DNA of 64,000 nt from Kiloniella litopenaei (GCF_000982415.1 NZ_LANI01000009.1:7501-71500), one strand, 5' to 3'; positions 46,090 through 56,257 are shown, counted from the stretch's first letter. Notes: generated by a model from the sequence alone, not told the origin. Program-made: numbers and translations.

Positions 46090-46920
46090 ATGAAAACAAT
46101 CTCGATTATCGCCCTGAAAGAACTAAAAGATGCACTCCGAAACCGATGGATCATTGCTGCTTCCTGTTTATTAGCGATCCTTGCCCTTAGCTTGGCTTTT
46201 GTCGGAACAGCACCTGTCGGCGGAGCTAATATCAGCACAATGCAAGTAACCGTCGTCAGCCTGTCCAGTCTGTCCGTTTTTCTTGTGCCGTTGATATCAC
46301 TGATGCTTTCCTATGACAGTATTGTCGGCGAAGTTGAACGCGGCTCTATGCTCTTGCTACTCACCTATCCGATTAATAGATGGCAGATCATCTTTGGAAA
46401 ATTCCTCGGTCATACGCTCATTCTGTCCATCGCAACGCTTCTTGGTTATGGTGCCGCAGGCTTCCTGATTGGTTTTAGCACAAATAGCGCTGGCTTTCAT
46501 GACTGGCTTGTATTTGGCAGCTTGATTGCTTCTACCGTGTTATTGGGCAGTGCCTTTCTGTCCATAGGCTATCTGCTCAGTGTATCTGTCAAAGAACGAG
46601 CTACGGCAATGGGCTTGGCCGTCGCCGTCTGGCTATTGTTTGTATTGCTTTTCGACATGGCCGTTTTAGGGGCCTTGGTGGTCGATCAGGGAGAGAATAT
46701 TAAATCAGACTTTGTTAATTTCTTGCTCCTCTTTAATCCCGCAGATTCCTTTAGGTTATTAAACCTGACAGGCTTTGATAGCACAGCATCACTTTCCGGT
46801 ATGTCATCCATTGCCGGACGAGCAGTGCTTCCTGTCCAATATGCCATCATCGCATTAATCAGCTGGATTACCCTTCCGCTATTACTTTCCGGATACCTTT
46901 TTTCAAGGAGAGAGATATGA
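46090..46920 (+). CDS. nosY: NosY, membrane subunit of the copper-assembly ABC complex
   Basis: A 276-residue protein with six hydrophobic segments (ABC-2 type). The motif EVERGSMLLLLTYPINRWQI marks the family. ATG 46090 directly follows the nosF TGA. The frame starting at 46012 overlaps nosF and is not used. Its TGA overlaps the nosL ATG in ATGA. Confidence 0.94.
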   Translation: MKTISIIALKELKDALRNRWIIAASCLLAILALSLAFVGTAPVGGANISTMQVTVVSLSSLSVFLVPLISLMLSYDSIVGEVERGSMLLLLTYPINRWQIIFGKFLGHTLILSIATLLGYGAAGFLIGFSTNSAGFHDWLVFGSLIASTVLLGSAFLSIGYLLSVSVKERATAMGLAVAVWLLFVLLFDMAVLGALVVDQGENIKSDFVNFLLLFNPADSFRLLNLTGFDSTASLSGMSSIAGRAVLPVQYAIIALISWITLPLLLSGYLFSRREI

Positions 46921-47450
46921 ACAAATTCACTTCATTATTGTTTATATCAAGCGGCTTACTTCTGGCTGGCTGCTTTGGCTCTGAAGATATCAAAAAACCA
47001 GATCCGGCAACGCTTACCTCTGAAGATCAAAGTTACTTCTGCGGCATGACGGCTGCGGGACATCCCGGACCCAAAGCACAGATCCATATTCTGGGGCAAT
47101 CTGTGCCCATCTGGTTTGCAGCAACCAGAGATGCTGTTGGCTATATGAAGCTGCCCGATGAAAATAACGAAATCACAGCTGTTTATGTCACGGACATGGG
47201 CAAAGCAAACTGGCAATCACCAGAATCTGGCCCCTGGATTGATATAAAAAAAGCAACATTGGTAATCGAAAGCAAGCGTCGTGGTGGTATGGGTGCCCCT
47301 GCCGTTGTTCCTTTTGCAGAACAAGCCGCAGCCGAAAGTTTTATTTCTGATTATGGTGGAAAAGTTGTTTCCCTGGATGATATCCCCATCGATTATGTAC
47401 TGGGAATGGTAGAAATTCCGGATAACCCTGCCTTATCTACAGTCCAATAA
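46917..47450 (+). CDS. nosL: NosL, copper-chaperone lipoprotein
   Basis: A 177-residue lipoprotein. The lipobox is LLLAGC with Cys19. The copper site motif is YFCGMTAAGHPGPKAQI with Cys and Met ligands. It delivers Cu(I) to the NosDFY complex for CuZ assembly. It is translationally coupled to nosY. Confidence 0.94.
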   Translation: MNKFTSLLFISSGLLLAGCFGSEDIKKPDPATLTSEDQSYFCGMTAAGHPGPKAQIHILGQSVPIWFAATRDAVGYMKLPDENNEITAVYVTDMGKANWQSPESGPWIDIKKATLVIESKRRGGMGAPAVVPFAEQAAAESFISDYGGKVVSLDDIPIDYVLGMVEIPDNPALSTVQ

Positions 47451-47467
47451 AGAACGGTAATTTAGTC

Positions 47468-48454
47468 ATGCACACACATAATACCAGACGACGCTTTCTA
47501 CAAATTATCGGGACAGCCTCTCTTTTAAGCTCAACATCATTAAGGCAATCTTTTGCACAGGGTGATCCGCAAAATGCCGCTCTACATAGATGGCAGGGTA
47601 TTGCGCTTGGCAGTCATGCAGAAATTCTTTTACCCAAAAACAATGGATCTGCAGAACTGGCACGTAAAATACGGCAGGATATAAAGCGTTTAGAAAATAT
47701 ATTTAGCCTATATGTACCAACTTCGGAGATTAATCGCCTCAATGCTCAGGGGGAACTCCAGAACCCATCACCTGAACTTTACCAGGTGATCTCAAAGGCA
47801 CATGAAGTCTCATCCCTCACCCAAGGTGCATTTGACATTACTGTACAACCCCTCTGGCTACTCCATAGCGAAATGCCGAACCTGAACGACCTCAACCGAA
47901 CCAAGATAATGCAATCAGTCAAAGAACTGATTGACTACAAAAACATTGATGTATCGCCGAACAAGATCTCGTTTAAAAAGCGGGGTATGGCGATTACACT
48001 AAATGGCATAGCCCAGGGATTTATTACGGATCGTATTTACCAGCTATTGCAAGGTCATGGCCTGACAAATAGCCTGGTAAATGTTGGTGAAATCAAAGCC
48101 TTGGGCAACCATCCGTCAGGGCGAGAATGGGCCGTCTCAATCGATGGTCAAGAACAACAACTTCCTGAAAACTCAATACATTTGGCACCGGGAAAGGCAA
48201 TTGCCACATCATCCCCGACAGGAACAATCTTGCGTGACGGTCACTCACACTTGTTGCAAGCAAGTAGTATTGAAACCAAACCCCTGTACAAATCAATGAC
48301 GGTTATTGCTAATAATGCGGCAACGGCTGACGCACTATCAACCGGACTGTCATTTATACCGCCAGAGAAACTGGGCAGCATAATATCAACGGAAAGCGAT
48401 ATAGAAGTCATTGCCCTTACAGTTAATGGCGAGACAATCAGGCTGCAAACGTAG
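47468..48454 (+). CDS. nosX: NosX, ApbE-family FAD:protein FMN transferase
   Basis: A 328-residue ApbE-family protein with a Tat signal (TRRRFLQIIGTASLLSS). ApbE motifs include RLENIFSLYVPTSEINRLN, TLNGIAQGFITDR, LVNVGEIKALG (ApbE proteins usually have GG or GD at this position) and ATADALSTGL. It attaches FMN to the NosR flavin domain in the periplasm. Last gene of the nos cluster. Confidence 0.93.
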   Translation: MHTHNTRRRFLQIIGTASLLSSTSLRQSFAQGDPQNAALHRWQGIALGSHAEILLPKNNGSAELARKIRQDIKRLENIFSLYVPTSEINRLNAQGELQNPSPELYQVISKAHEVSSLTQGAFDITVQPLWLLHSEMPNLNDLNRTKIMQSVKELIDYKNIDVSPNKISFKKRGMAITLNGIAQGFITDRIYQLLQGHGLTNSLVNVGEIKALGNHPSGREWAVSIDGQEQQLPENSIHLAPGKAIATSSPTGTILRDGHSHLLQASSIETKPLYKSMTVIANNAATADALSTGLSFIPPEKLGSIISTESDIEVIALTVNGETIRLQT

Positions 48455-48520
48455 AATTAATTCAACCTGCTTGTCTCATTTACATTAAGCTGAGGCAGAT
48501 AGCTCAGAGGCTTTTATCCC

Positions 48521-49336
48521 TTAAGCCTCGGCCATCCGCTCATCTTCCTTGCGTTGCGCCTCTGCCCGTTTTGTCAAAATGGATGCTGTGATTACTCCCA
48601 TCGTGACGATCATAATCAGTATGGTCGAAAGTGCATTAATCTTGGGCGTAACCCCAAGTCTTACCTGACTATAGATTTTCATTGGCAGGGTTGTTGCCCC
48701 CGGCCCTGATGTAAAGGATGCGATCACCAGATCATCCAGAGACAGGGTAAATGACAAAAGCCATGCAGAAATAATCGCCGGGGCCATAATAGGTAATGTA
48801 ACCTTGATAAAGGCCTGAAACGGCGTACAGCCCAGATCTGTTGCTGCCTCTTCCAATGAACTGTCAAAGGTAACCATCCGTGAAGAAACCACAACAGCAG
48901 CATAACACATGGAAAAGGTGATATGAGCCATCGTGATAGTCCAGAAACCGCGATCAATGCCCATGGCCACAAAAAGTAACAGCAAGGAAAGCCCGGTTAT
49001 GACCTCTGGCATCACCAACGGTGCATAAATCATTCCTGAAAAAAGGGTTCGCCCGCGAAAACGTCCGGCGCGCACCATAACAACGGCGGCCAAAGTGCCA
49101 AGGATGGTTGCCATCGTCGCTGACAACAATGCGACCCGCAGCGTTACCAGCGCCGCATCCAGAAAGGCTTCGTCTTTAAAAAGCTCCGCATACCATTTTG
49201 TTGAAAAACCTCCCCAAACAGTTACAAGTCTGGACTCGTTAAAACTGAAGAAAACCAGAATAAGAATGGGCAAGTAGAGAAAGACAAACCCCAAAGTCAG
49301 GGATGTAGTATTAAACCAGGTAAATCGACTACTCAC
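48521..49336 (-). CDS. spuH: Polyamine ABC transporter permease (PotI/SpuH)
   Basis: A 271-residue permease of the spermidine/putrescine family with six membrane segments and the EAA loop SSLEEAATDLGCTPFQAFIK. The start is GTG 49336 with AGGAGG upstream; it overlaps the stop of the previous gene (GTGA). The longer frame to 49438 overlaps that gene and is not used. Last gene of the spu operon. Confidence 0.93.
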   Translation of the reverse strand: MSSRFTWFNTTSLTLGFVFLYLPILILVFFSFNESRLVTVWGGFSTKWYAELFKDEAFLDAALVTLRVALLSATMATILGTLAAVVMVRAGRFRGRTLFSGMIYAPLVMPEVITGLSLLLLFVAMGIDRGFWTITMAHITFSMCYAAVVVSSRMVTFDSSLEEAATDLGCTPFQAFIKVTLPIMAPAIISAWLLSFTLSLDDLVIASFTSGPGATTLPMKIYSQVRLGVTPKINALSTILIMIVTMGVITASILTKRAEAQRKEDERMAEA

Positions 49337-50235
49337 TGTTCTGCCTCCTGTGCACGCTCTTGCTGTTTTTGGAACAGAACAATCGGGACAATCAACAATA
49401 ACAGAAGTATTACAGCGACAGCCGAGGCAACGGGCCAATCTCTGTTGCTAAAAAATTCAACCCAAAGGGTTTTACCAATCATTTTGGTATCAGATCCCCC
49501 AAGCAAATCAGGGATAACAAATTCCCCAATCGCCGGAATAAAAACCAGAAATGATCCCGCAATAATACCTGGTATAGAAAGCGGTAATGTCACCTTCCAA
49601 AAGGCTGAAATCGCCGTACAGCCAAGATCCTGTGCCGCTTCTAAAAGTGACCCGTCCATCTTTTCAAGTGTGGAATAAAGCGGAAGCACCATAAAGGGCA
49701 AGTATGAATAAACAATACCGATATAAACGGCTGTATCCGTATTTAGTATTTGTAATGGGTCATCAATGATTCCAATGAACATCAAAAACTGATTGAGCAA
49801 TCCCTCCGTCTTCAGAATACCAATCCAGGCATAAACCCGGATAAGAAAGCTGGTCCAAAAGGGTAAAATAATAAGCATTAATAGCGTTGGTCGCCATTCA
49901 GAGGGTGCCTTTGCCATAGAATACGCCAAAGGATACCCAATCAGTAGAGACAGAACCGTCGACACAAACGCAATTTTTAAACTGGATAGATAACTAGACC
50001 AATAAAGATCATCTTCGGTAAGCCAGATATAATTCTCTAAATCTAAACTCCCCACTAAAGCCTTAATCCCTTCCCACCCACTTTCAAGGTCAAAGGTTGG
50101 CGTGTAAGGCGGAATTGCGACCGCAACATCGGAAAGAGAGATCTTAAGCACAATCCCGAAAGGAACGAGAAAAAGCAGGAATAACCAAAAGTAAGGTATC
50201 CCGATAAGTAAAAAACGTCCGAATTTTTTATCCAT
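49333..50235 (-). CDS. spuG: Polyamine ABC transporter permease (PotH/SpuG)
   Basis: A 300-residue permease with six membrane segments and the EAA loop GSLLEAAQDLGCTAISAFWK. ATG 50235 lies 11 bases after the spuF stop. Partner of SpuH in the inner membrane. Confidence 0.93.
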   Translation of the reverse strand: MDKKFGRFLLIGIPYFWLFLLFLVPFGIVLKISLSDVAVAIPPYTPTFDLESGWEGIKALVGSLDLENYIWLTEDDLYWSSYLSSLKIAFVSTVLSLLIGYPLAYSMAKAPSEWRPTLLMLIILPFWTSFLIRVYAWIGILKTEGLLNQFLMFIGIIDDPLQILNTDTAVYIGIVYSYLPFMVLPLYSTLEKMDGSLLEAAQDLGCTAISAFWKVTLPLSIPGIIAGSFLVFIPAIGEFVIPDLLGGSDTKMIGKTLWVEFFSNRDWPVASAVAVILLLLLIVPIVLFQKQQERAQEAEQ

Positions 50236-50246
50236 GATTCCCGCCC

Positions 50247-51392
50247 TTAATCCAAGAGGACGCCAGCGGTACTTCGCCAGGATAGCCAAACGTGATCTTC
50301 CCAAGTAAACTCACGATTAGCCAAACGGCGTATATTTGATTCCTGAGCTTTGAAAATCGTGCCGTTGCTAAGCTTTACATGATATGTGGATAGATTACCG
50401 ACATAGGCAATATCATCAATCTGACCTCTGATTTTATTGTCTGCATCTTTAGGTTCATCCCGTGTGACATGAACTTTTTCAGGGCGAATAGCTAAACAGG
50501 CATTTTCATTTTCAGATCGGTTTACATTATTGGCAATTGATATTTCCGGCTCACCCTCGGCCCAGGATAGTTTTATCCCCTCTGCTGTTTTATTAACAAG
50601 CCGACCTTCGATAATGTTCACATCGCCAATAAAATCAGCCACATAACGACTATTGGGATATTCATAAATCACTTCGGGTGTTGCCACCTGCATGATTTTA
50701 CCATCATCCATAACCGCAATACGGCTAGCCACAGTCATAGCTTCTTCCTGATCATGGGTCACAATAACAAAAGTCATGCCCAGCTTTTCCTGAATATCCA
50801 TCAGCTCAAACTGGGTTTGTTCGCGTAACTTTTTATCTAGTGCCCCAAGCGGTTCATCCAGCAAAAGCAACTTCGGCTTTTTGGCTAACGAGCGGGCAAG
50901 GGCAACCCTTTGGCGCTGCCCGCCGGAAAGTTGATGCGGTTTACGCCTGGCAAATTTGCGTAACTGAACCAGCGCCAACATCTCTTCAACACGTTCGGCA
51001 ATAAGGTCCTTGGGCCATTTATCCTGTTTCAGGCCAAAGGCAATATTGGCCTCAACCGTCATATGCGGGAAAAGCGCATAGGACTGGAACATCATATTCA
51101 CAGGGCGCTTATACGGGGGAACCTTACCGATATCATCATTACCAAGAGAAATAATCCCTTCGCTGGGCGTCTCAAACCCGGCCAGCATTCGCATCATTGT
51201 TGTCTTGCCACACCCAGAGGGGCCGAGTAAGGCAAAGAATTCGCGCTCATAAATATCAAGACTGATATCATCAATGGCGGTAAATGATCCAAAACGCTTG
51301 GTCACATTCTTAAATCGGACCAATGGTTTTTCATCGGGATTATCCCACGGCGCAAAGCGCGCCGATGGTTTCTTGGCTGATGAGATATTCAT
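50247..51392 (-). CDS. spuF: Polyamine ABC transporter ATP-binding subunit (PotG/SpuF)
   Basis: A 381-residue ATPase. Walker A is LGPSGCGKTTMMRMLAG, the signature is HQLSGGQRQRVALARSLAK and Walker B is LLLLDEPLGALDKKL; the C-terminal TOBE domain follows (RPEKVHVTRDEP). GAGGG lies before ATG 51392. The gene is separated from the binding-protein gene by a terminator-like hairpin. Confidence 0.94.
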   Translation of the reverse strand: MNISSAKKPSARFAPWDNPDEKPLVRFKNVTKRFGSFTAIDDISLDIYEREFFALLGPSGCGKTTMMRMLAGFETPSEGIISLGNDDIGKVPPYKRPVNMMFQSYALFPHMTVEANIAFGLKQDKWPKDLIAERVEEMLALVQLRKFARRKPHQLSGGQRQRVALARSLAKKPKLLLLDEPLGALDKKLREQTQFELMDIQEKLGMTFVIVTHDQEEAMTVASRIAVMDDGKIMQVATPEVIYEYPNSRYVADFIGDVNIIEGRLVNKTAEGIKLSWAEGEPEISIANNVNRSENENACLAIRPEKVHVTRDEPKDADNKIRGQIDDIAYVGNLSTYHVKLSNGTIFKAQESNIRRLANREFTWEDHVWLSWRSTAGVLLD

Positions 51393-51417
51393 AGCACCCT
51401 CAAATAATACTCTACAC

Positions 51418-51453
51418 AAAAAAGCATCGCCTCTGAATTGAGACGATGCTTTT
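51418..51453 (-). terminator. Intra-operon terminator between binding-protein and ATPase genes
   Basis: On the minus strand, AAAAGCATCGTCTC pairs with GAGGCGATGCTTTT (one U-G wobble) around a 6-base loop and is followed by TTTTTT. It lies 8 bases after the binding-protein stop. It likely reduces read-through, giving more binding protein than ATPase and permeases. Confidence 0.8.
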
Positions 51454-51461
51454 ATCTGGAT

Positions 51462-52559
51462 TTAACTGCCGCTTTTGACCTTGGTCCACAAGCGAGTTAT
51501 CACACGCTGTGTTTTCGGATCATAAGGCATAATTGTGTAAAGCCTCTCCATCGTTCCTGAGTCAGGATAGATAGCCGGATCGCCAATGACATCTTCTGCC
51601 AATAGCTTTTGAGATGCAAGATTACCATTCGCATAATAAACGTAATTGGAAGCCTTAGCCATCACGTCATCACGCATAATGTAATTGATAAATTTATGTG
51701 CATTATCAGCGTTCGCTGCGTCGGCAGGTACGGCCATCTGGTCGAACCACATCAGAGCGCCTTCTTTCGGGATAGCATAGTCAACGGTAACCCCGTTATC
51801 TGCATCCGCAGCACGATCCCGTGACTGCAAAATATCACCCGACCAACCAACAGTCAGACAGATATCACCATTAGCAAGTGATGATATATATTCAGAAGAA
51901 TGGAATTTTCGTACAAATGGACGAATAGACAATAATAGATCTTCTGCTGCCTGCAAGTCATCTTTGTCACGACTATCCGGGTTTTTGCCCAGATAATTCA
52001 AAGCCGCTGGTATCAATTCTGTCGGCGCATCCAATAAATACACACCACAATCTTTTAGTTTAGCCAACTTTTCAGGGTCAAAAACAACATCCCAGCTATC
52101 AATACGCTCGATGCCAAGTCGTTCTTTAATCATATCGACATTGTAGCCGATACCTGTGGTACCCCACATATAGTTCACAGAGTAAGCATTACCCGGATCG
52201 TATTTATCAACCCGTTCACTCACAACATCCCAAAGGTTGCCTTTATTCGTTAATTTAGACTGATCAAGTTTCTGGAAAACGCCTGCTTGAATTTGACGCG
52301 CCAAAAAAGTACCGGTTGGAACGACCACATCGTAACCGGAGCTACCGGCAAGAAGTTTTGTTTCCAGCACTTCATTAGAATCGAAAACATCATAGACAAC
52401 TTTGATACCTGTTTCGGCTTCAAATTCGGCCAGGATTTCTTCGTCTATATAGTCGGACCAGTTAAAAACATTAACCACTTCTTCCGCACTGGCTTGGGTA
52501 CTTACTGCAAAACCTAGTGCCAGAACACTGGTCAGCAAACTATTTCTAATTTTATTCAC
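51462..52559 (-). CDS. spuE: Periplasmic polyamine-binding protein (PotF/SpuD/SpuE)
   Basis: A 365-residue binding protein with a signal peptide (LLTSVLALGFAVSTQASA-EE). The family motifs VVNVFNWSDYIDEEILAEFE and YDVVVPTGTFLARQI are present, along with WGTTGIGYNVDMI. PotF and SpuD bind putrescine, and SpuE binds spermidine; the exact ligand is not settled by eye. Only one binding-protein gene is present, whereas Pseudomonas spu has two. Confidence 0.93.
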   Translation of the reverse strand: MNKIRNSLLTSVLALGFAVSTQASAEEVVNVFNWSDYIDEEILAEFEAETGIKVVYDVFDSNEVLETKLLAGSSGYDVVVPTGTFLARQIQAGVFQKLDQSKLTNKGNLWDVVSERVDKYDPGNAYSVNYMWGTTGIGYNVDMIKERLGIERIDSWDVVFDPEKLAKLKDCGVYLLDAPTELIPAALNYLGKNPDSRDKDDLQAAEDLLLSIRPFVRKFHSSEYISSLANGDICLTVGWSGDILQSRDRAADADNGVTVDYAIPKEGALMWFDQMAVPADAANADNAHKFINYIMRDDVMAKASNYVYYANGNLASQKLLAEDVIGDPAIYPDSGTMERLYTIMPYDPKTQRVITRLWTKVKSGS

Positions 52560-52648
52560 GATGTAGCCTCCGTTAAATATATGTACCCGGTAAAGTTATG
52601 TGGATATCGACCTCATTTTACAGATGAGTTATCAATATCCACTCCCAG

Positions 52649-54022
52649 TTATAACTTTCCAAGATCTTTAGCTGTCAAATCAAGACAATATTTTACTTTT
52701 TCCAACAACTCGTCAATTTCCGCCTTTTTCATGACCAATGGCGGCGAAAGAACCATCCGGTCTCCACAAGCCCGCATAATCAGGCCGTTGTTAAAACAGT
52801 GATCACGGCAAATGTTGCCAACTTCAGAGCCATTTTCAAAAAGCTCACGAGTCTTTTTGTCCTTCACCATCACCATACCGGCAACCATGCCGTATCCGAC
52901 AACTTCACCAATCAGGGGGTGATCCTCTAGTTCCCGCAAGCGCTTTTGGAAATAAGGGCCTGTTTCATCCCGAACCCTGTCAACAATACCTTCATCGCGC
53001 ATCAGGCGAATATTTTCAATCGCCACCGCACAGGCCGCAGGGTGCCCGGAATAGGTAAACCCGTGGTAAAACTCTCCACTTTTTTCAATCAGGCTTTCTG
53101 CCACACGATCCCCGACCATCACGGCTGAAATCGGCAAGTAACCAGACGACATTCCCTTTGCCATGGACATAAGATCAGGCTTAATGCCAAAAGTTTCACT
53201 GCCGAACCAGTTTCCTGTACGACCGAAACCACAAATCACTTCGTCAGCGACCAGAAGAATATCGTATTTTTCGCAGATCCGCTGAATTTCAGGCCAATAG
53301 CTTTCCGGCGGAACAATTACGCCTCCGGCCCCTTGAATAGGCTCACCAATAAATGCAGCAACCTTTTCCGGCCCAACCTCTAGAATACGTTCTTCCAATG
53401 CCCGGGCCGCCTTTAACCCGAATTCATCAGGCGACAGATCGCCACCATCCTTGTACCAATAGGGCTGCATAATATGCTCGATCCCCGGCATCATAAGACC
53501 GCTTTGCTCGTGCATCGGGTCCATACCGCCAAGGGACGCCCCGGCGACTGTACTGCCATGATAAGCATTGTTGCGGCTAATGATTACATTTCTGTCGGGT
53601 TGGCCTTCTGCCTGCCAATAGCGACGGACAAGGCGAATGACCGTATCAACCGCTTCTGATCCTGAATTGGCAAAAAATACTCTGTTCAGACCTTCTGGCG
53701 TAATTTCCGCCAAAAGCTGTGACAGCTCTGTTGCCGGGGCATTGGTCGTCTGAAAGAAGGTATTGTAGTAAGGCAGTTCCAGCATCTGGCGCTGAGCAGC
53801 ATCAACCAGTTCTTTCCGGCCATAACCGATATTCACACACCACAATCCAGCCATCCCGTCCAGTACGCGATTACCGTCGGAATCCCAAAGGTAAATTCCA
53901 TCAGCCTTGGTAATGACGCGGGTGCCTTTTTCATTCAGGCTCTTGGTATCTGTAAAGGGGTGCAAATGATGCGCCCGATCCAGTTCCTGCCAATATTCGG
54001 TACTTTTATTTATATGGTTCAT
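52649..54022 (-). CDS. spuC: Polyamine:pyruvate aminotransferase
   Basis: A 457-residue class-III aminotransferase. The motifs are NAYHGSTVAGASLGG, VADEVICGFGRTGNWFG and the PLP lysine in MSMAKGMSSGYLPISAVMV. Length and context (between binding-protein and gamma-glutamylation genes) match SpuC, putrescine/cadaverine:pyruvate aminotransferase. It gives 4-aminobutanal from putrescine, an alternative to gamma-glutamylation. Confidence 0.9.
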   Translation of the reverse strand: MNHINKSTEYWQELDRAHHLHPFTDTKSLNEKGTRVITKADGIYLWDSDGNRVLDGMAGLWCVNIGYGRKELVDAAQRQMLELPYYNTFFQTTNAPATELSQLLAEITPEGLNRVFFANSGSEAVDTVIRLVRRYWQAEGQPDRNVIISRNNAYHGSTVAGASLGGMDPMHEQSGLMMPGIEHIMQPYWYKDGGDLSPDEFGLKAARALEERILEVGPEKVAAFIGEPIQGAGGVIVPPESYWPEIQRICEKYDILLVADEVICGFGRTGNWFGSETFGIKPDLMSMAKGMSSGYLPISAVMVGDRVAESLIEKSGEFYHGFTYSGHPAACAVAIENIRLMRDEGIVDRVRDETGPYFQKRLRELEDHPLIGEVVGYGMVAGMVMVKDKKTRELFENGSEVGNICRDHCFNNGLIMRACGDRMVLSPPLVMKKAEIDELLEKVKYCLDLTAKDLGKL

Positions 54023-54065
54023 AACACCCTCTTAACTCCCAATCTCACATACAAGATCATGGGCA

Positions 54066-55412
54066 CTAAACATTAAGCAACAGATGCTCGCGTTCCCACG
54101 AGCTGATAACCTGATGGTAATTGTTATATTCAACTTCTTTGGTTGCGCAGTGTGCCTCGACAAAACGATCACCCAACACGTCTTTTATCGGCTTGCAGTC
54201 CATCAAGGCCGTAATAGCATCGGATAGATACAATGGTACGCCCCGTGGCAAGATATAGGCATTATCTTCGACTTTAGGTTCTGCTTTCAGCCCCTCGACC
54301 ATGCCCAGATAACCACAAAGTAAACTTCCCGCAATCGCCAGATAGGGATTCACATCTGAACCGCACAAACGGTTTTCAACACGACGGCTCTGTGGGCCTG
54401 AATTGGGAACCCTGAACCCGCAACTACGATTATCAATGCCCCAATGAATATTTATCGGAGATTCATCATAGCCAAAACGTCGATAGGAATTCACATTCGG
54501 TGCAAAGAAAGGCATTGCCGCGCTAGAATAACGCTGTAACCCTGCGATGAAATTCCCAAATAGTTCGGTCACATTGCCGTCTTCATCACTAAAGATATTC
54601 TTGCCTGTTTTGGCATCGACGACGGAATGATGAATATGCATAGAGCTACCGGGTTCATCCTTCATTGGCTTGGCCATAAAGGTTGCATATATATCATGGG
54701 ATAGTGCCGTTTGCCTGACCGTGCGCTTAAAGAGGAAAACCTGATCAGCAAGGGACAAGGGGTCACCATGCAGGAAATTGATTTCAATTTGCGCGGCCCC
54801 TGCTTCGTGGTTGAGGGTATCAATATCCAGCCCCATTGCATCGCAATAGTCGTACACGTCCTCAAATACAGGATCAAATTCATTCACAGCATCAATGCCA
54901 TAACATTGACGTGCCGTTTCAGGTCGACCATTTTTACCAATCGGAGGTACCAGAGGCAGATCAGGATCAGTATTTTTTTGCACCAGATAAAATTCAAGCT
55001 CGGGCGCAATAACTGGTTCCCACCCCTTTTTCTCGTAAAGCCCCAAGACAGTACGCAGGATTTGACGCGCGTATAGGTCAACGGGTTTTCCATCGGGATA
55101 AATACAATCACAAATAACCTGTGCCGTAGGCTCTTTGTACCAGGGAACAGGACGTATTGTACTTGTATCAACCTGGAGGATCACATCATGGTCAGCGATA
55201 TCAACCCAGGTATCTTCCTCTGGCCACTCACCTGTAATCGTTTGTGTAAAAATACTCTCGGGAAGACGATGCCCGTTACTTCCAATTCCACGCAAGAATT
55301 TTTCAGTAGGCAAGATCTTGCCGCGTGGCACACCTGAAATATCGGGTATCATACACTCGACTTCGGTAATCTTTCGTTCTTTACACCACTGTTCTAATTC
55401 TTCAAAGGTCAT
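54066..55412 (-). CDS. spuB: Glutamate-putrescine ligase-like (glutamine-synthetase family)
   Basis: A 448-residue glutamine-synthetase-fold enzyme. Motifs include ELEFYLVQK, NHEAGAAQIEINF (metal Glu), GSSMHIHHSV and RVENRLCGSDVNPYLA. Position and fold match SpuB/PuuA, which attaches glutamate to polyamines. A second copy (461 residues) is on the other strand at 56518; the two probably differ in the polyamine or condition they serve. Confidence 0.9.
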   Translation of the reverse strand: MTFEELEQWCKERKITEVECMIPDISGVPRGKILPTEKFLRGIGSNGHRLPESIFTQTITGEWPEEDTWVDIADHDVILQVDTSTIRPVPWYKEPTAQVICDCIYPDGKPVDLYARQILRTVLGLYEKKGWEPVIAPELEFYLVQKNTDPDLPLVPPIGKNGRPETARQCYGIDAVNEFDPVFEDVYDYCDAMGLDIDTLNHEAGAAQIEINFLHGDPLSLADQVFLFKRTVRQTALSHDIYATFMAKPMKDEPGSSMHIHHSVVDAKTGKNIFSDEDGNVTELFGNFIAGLQRYSSAAMPFFAPNVNSYRRFGYDESPINIHWGIDNRSCGFRVPNSGPQSRRVENRLCGSDVNPYLAIAGSLLCGYLGMVEGLKAEPKVEDNAYILPRGVPLYLSDAITALMDCKPIKDVLGDRFVEAHCATKEVEYNNYHQVISSWEREHLLLNV

Positions 55413-55476
55413 AAATCACCTGTTTTATAGGGTATCAGCTTCTAATACCGCCGTTATTTTACTTACCGCCACTTGA

Positions 55477-56232
55477 TTACCGTCTGTCGGCGCGTTCCCG
55501 GCAAGCATTCCCAAAAGCTTTAAAAATCTTGTTAGAGAACTCATTATCACTGGCGTTCCATTCCGGGTGCCACTGCACTGCCAGTGCAAATGCAGAAGCC
55601 CCGGAAACACTGACGGCTTCGACCAATCCGTCTGGGGCATGAGCTTCAACAACCAACCCTTCCCCCAATCTATCAATACCTTGTGCATGGACTGAATTAA
55701 CTTTGACTCTAGAGCCATTATTCAATCCTGCCAAAATACCACCAGATACCAGTTCAATATCATGAGCCAACGCAAAGCGATCTTCTATGGCGCCGGTCAT
55801 ATCAGCCCTGTGATCCATTTTCCCGGGCTGGTCCTGTACCTTTTGAAAAAGAGTACCGCCAAAAACGACATTCAATTCCTGATACCCACGGCAAATGGCC
55901 AACATGGGAATACCGCGTTCCAAAACCTTCTTTATCAATGGCAAGGTCGTGGCATCCCTTGCCGGATCGTGCAATGTCCCCTCATCACTGGGTTCTCCGG
56001 CATAATGTCTGGGTTCAACATTCGATGGGCTGCCTGTAAAAACGACGCCATCCAGATGATCCAAAAGAGCGTCACCGTCCAGCTGCGCCCCTAAAGCCGG
56101 TATTCCCAAAGGAATTGCCCCGGCAACATTTGCAACCGCCTCTGAATAATATCGGCTTACGCTGTCGTATTCATTTCCGTTCTTCGGCATACGACAGGTG
56201 GAAACACCCACAATGGCCTTACCACTACTCAT
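55477..56232 (-). CDS. spuA: Gamma-glutamyl-GABA hydrolase-like class I glutamine amidotransferase
   Basis: A 251-residue peptidase C26-type protein. The nucleophile is Cys in PMLAICRGYQELNVVFGG, and the catalytic His and Glu lie in VQWHPEWNASDNE. Its family (PuuD/SpuA) frees GABA from gamma-glutamyl-GABA. First gene of the spu operon. The 285-base gap to the divergent puuA copy holds operators and a promoter. Confidence 0.92.
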   Translation of the reverse strand: MSSGKAIVGVSTCRMPKNGNEYDSVSRYYSEAVANVAGAIPLGIPALGAQLDGDALLDHLDGVVFTGSPSNVEPRHYAGEPSDEGTLHDPARDATTLPLIKKVLERGIPMLAICRGYQELNVVFGGTLFQKVQDQPGKMDHRADMTGAIEDRFALAHDIELVSGGILAGLNNGSRVKVNSVHAQGIDRLGEGLVVEAHAPDGLVEAVSVSGASAFALAVQWHPEWNASDNEFSNKIFKAFGNACRERADRR

Positions 56233-56257
56233 TTTGATCTACCTTGACGCAACTACT

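Noticed and set aside
48490-48529. Hairpins between nosX and spuH (CTGAG/CTCAG and GAGGCTT/AAGCCTC)
   Set aside because: Short stems, one inside the coding end, with no T-run; not clear enough to call a terminator.
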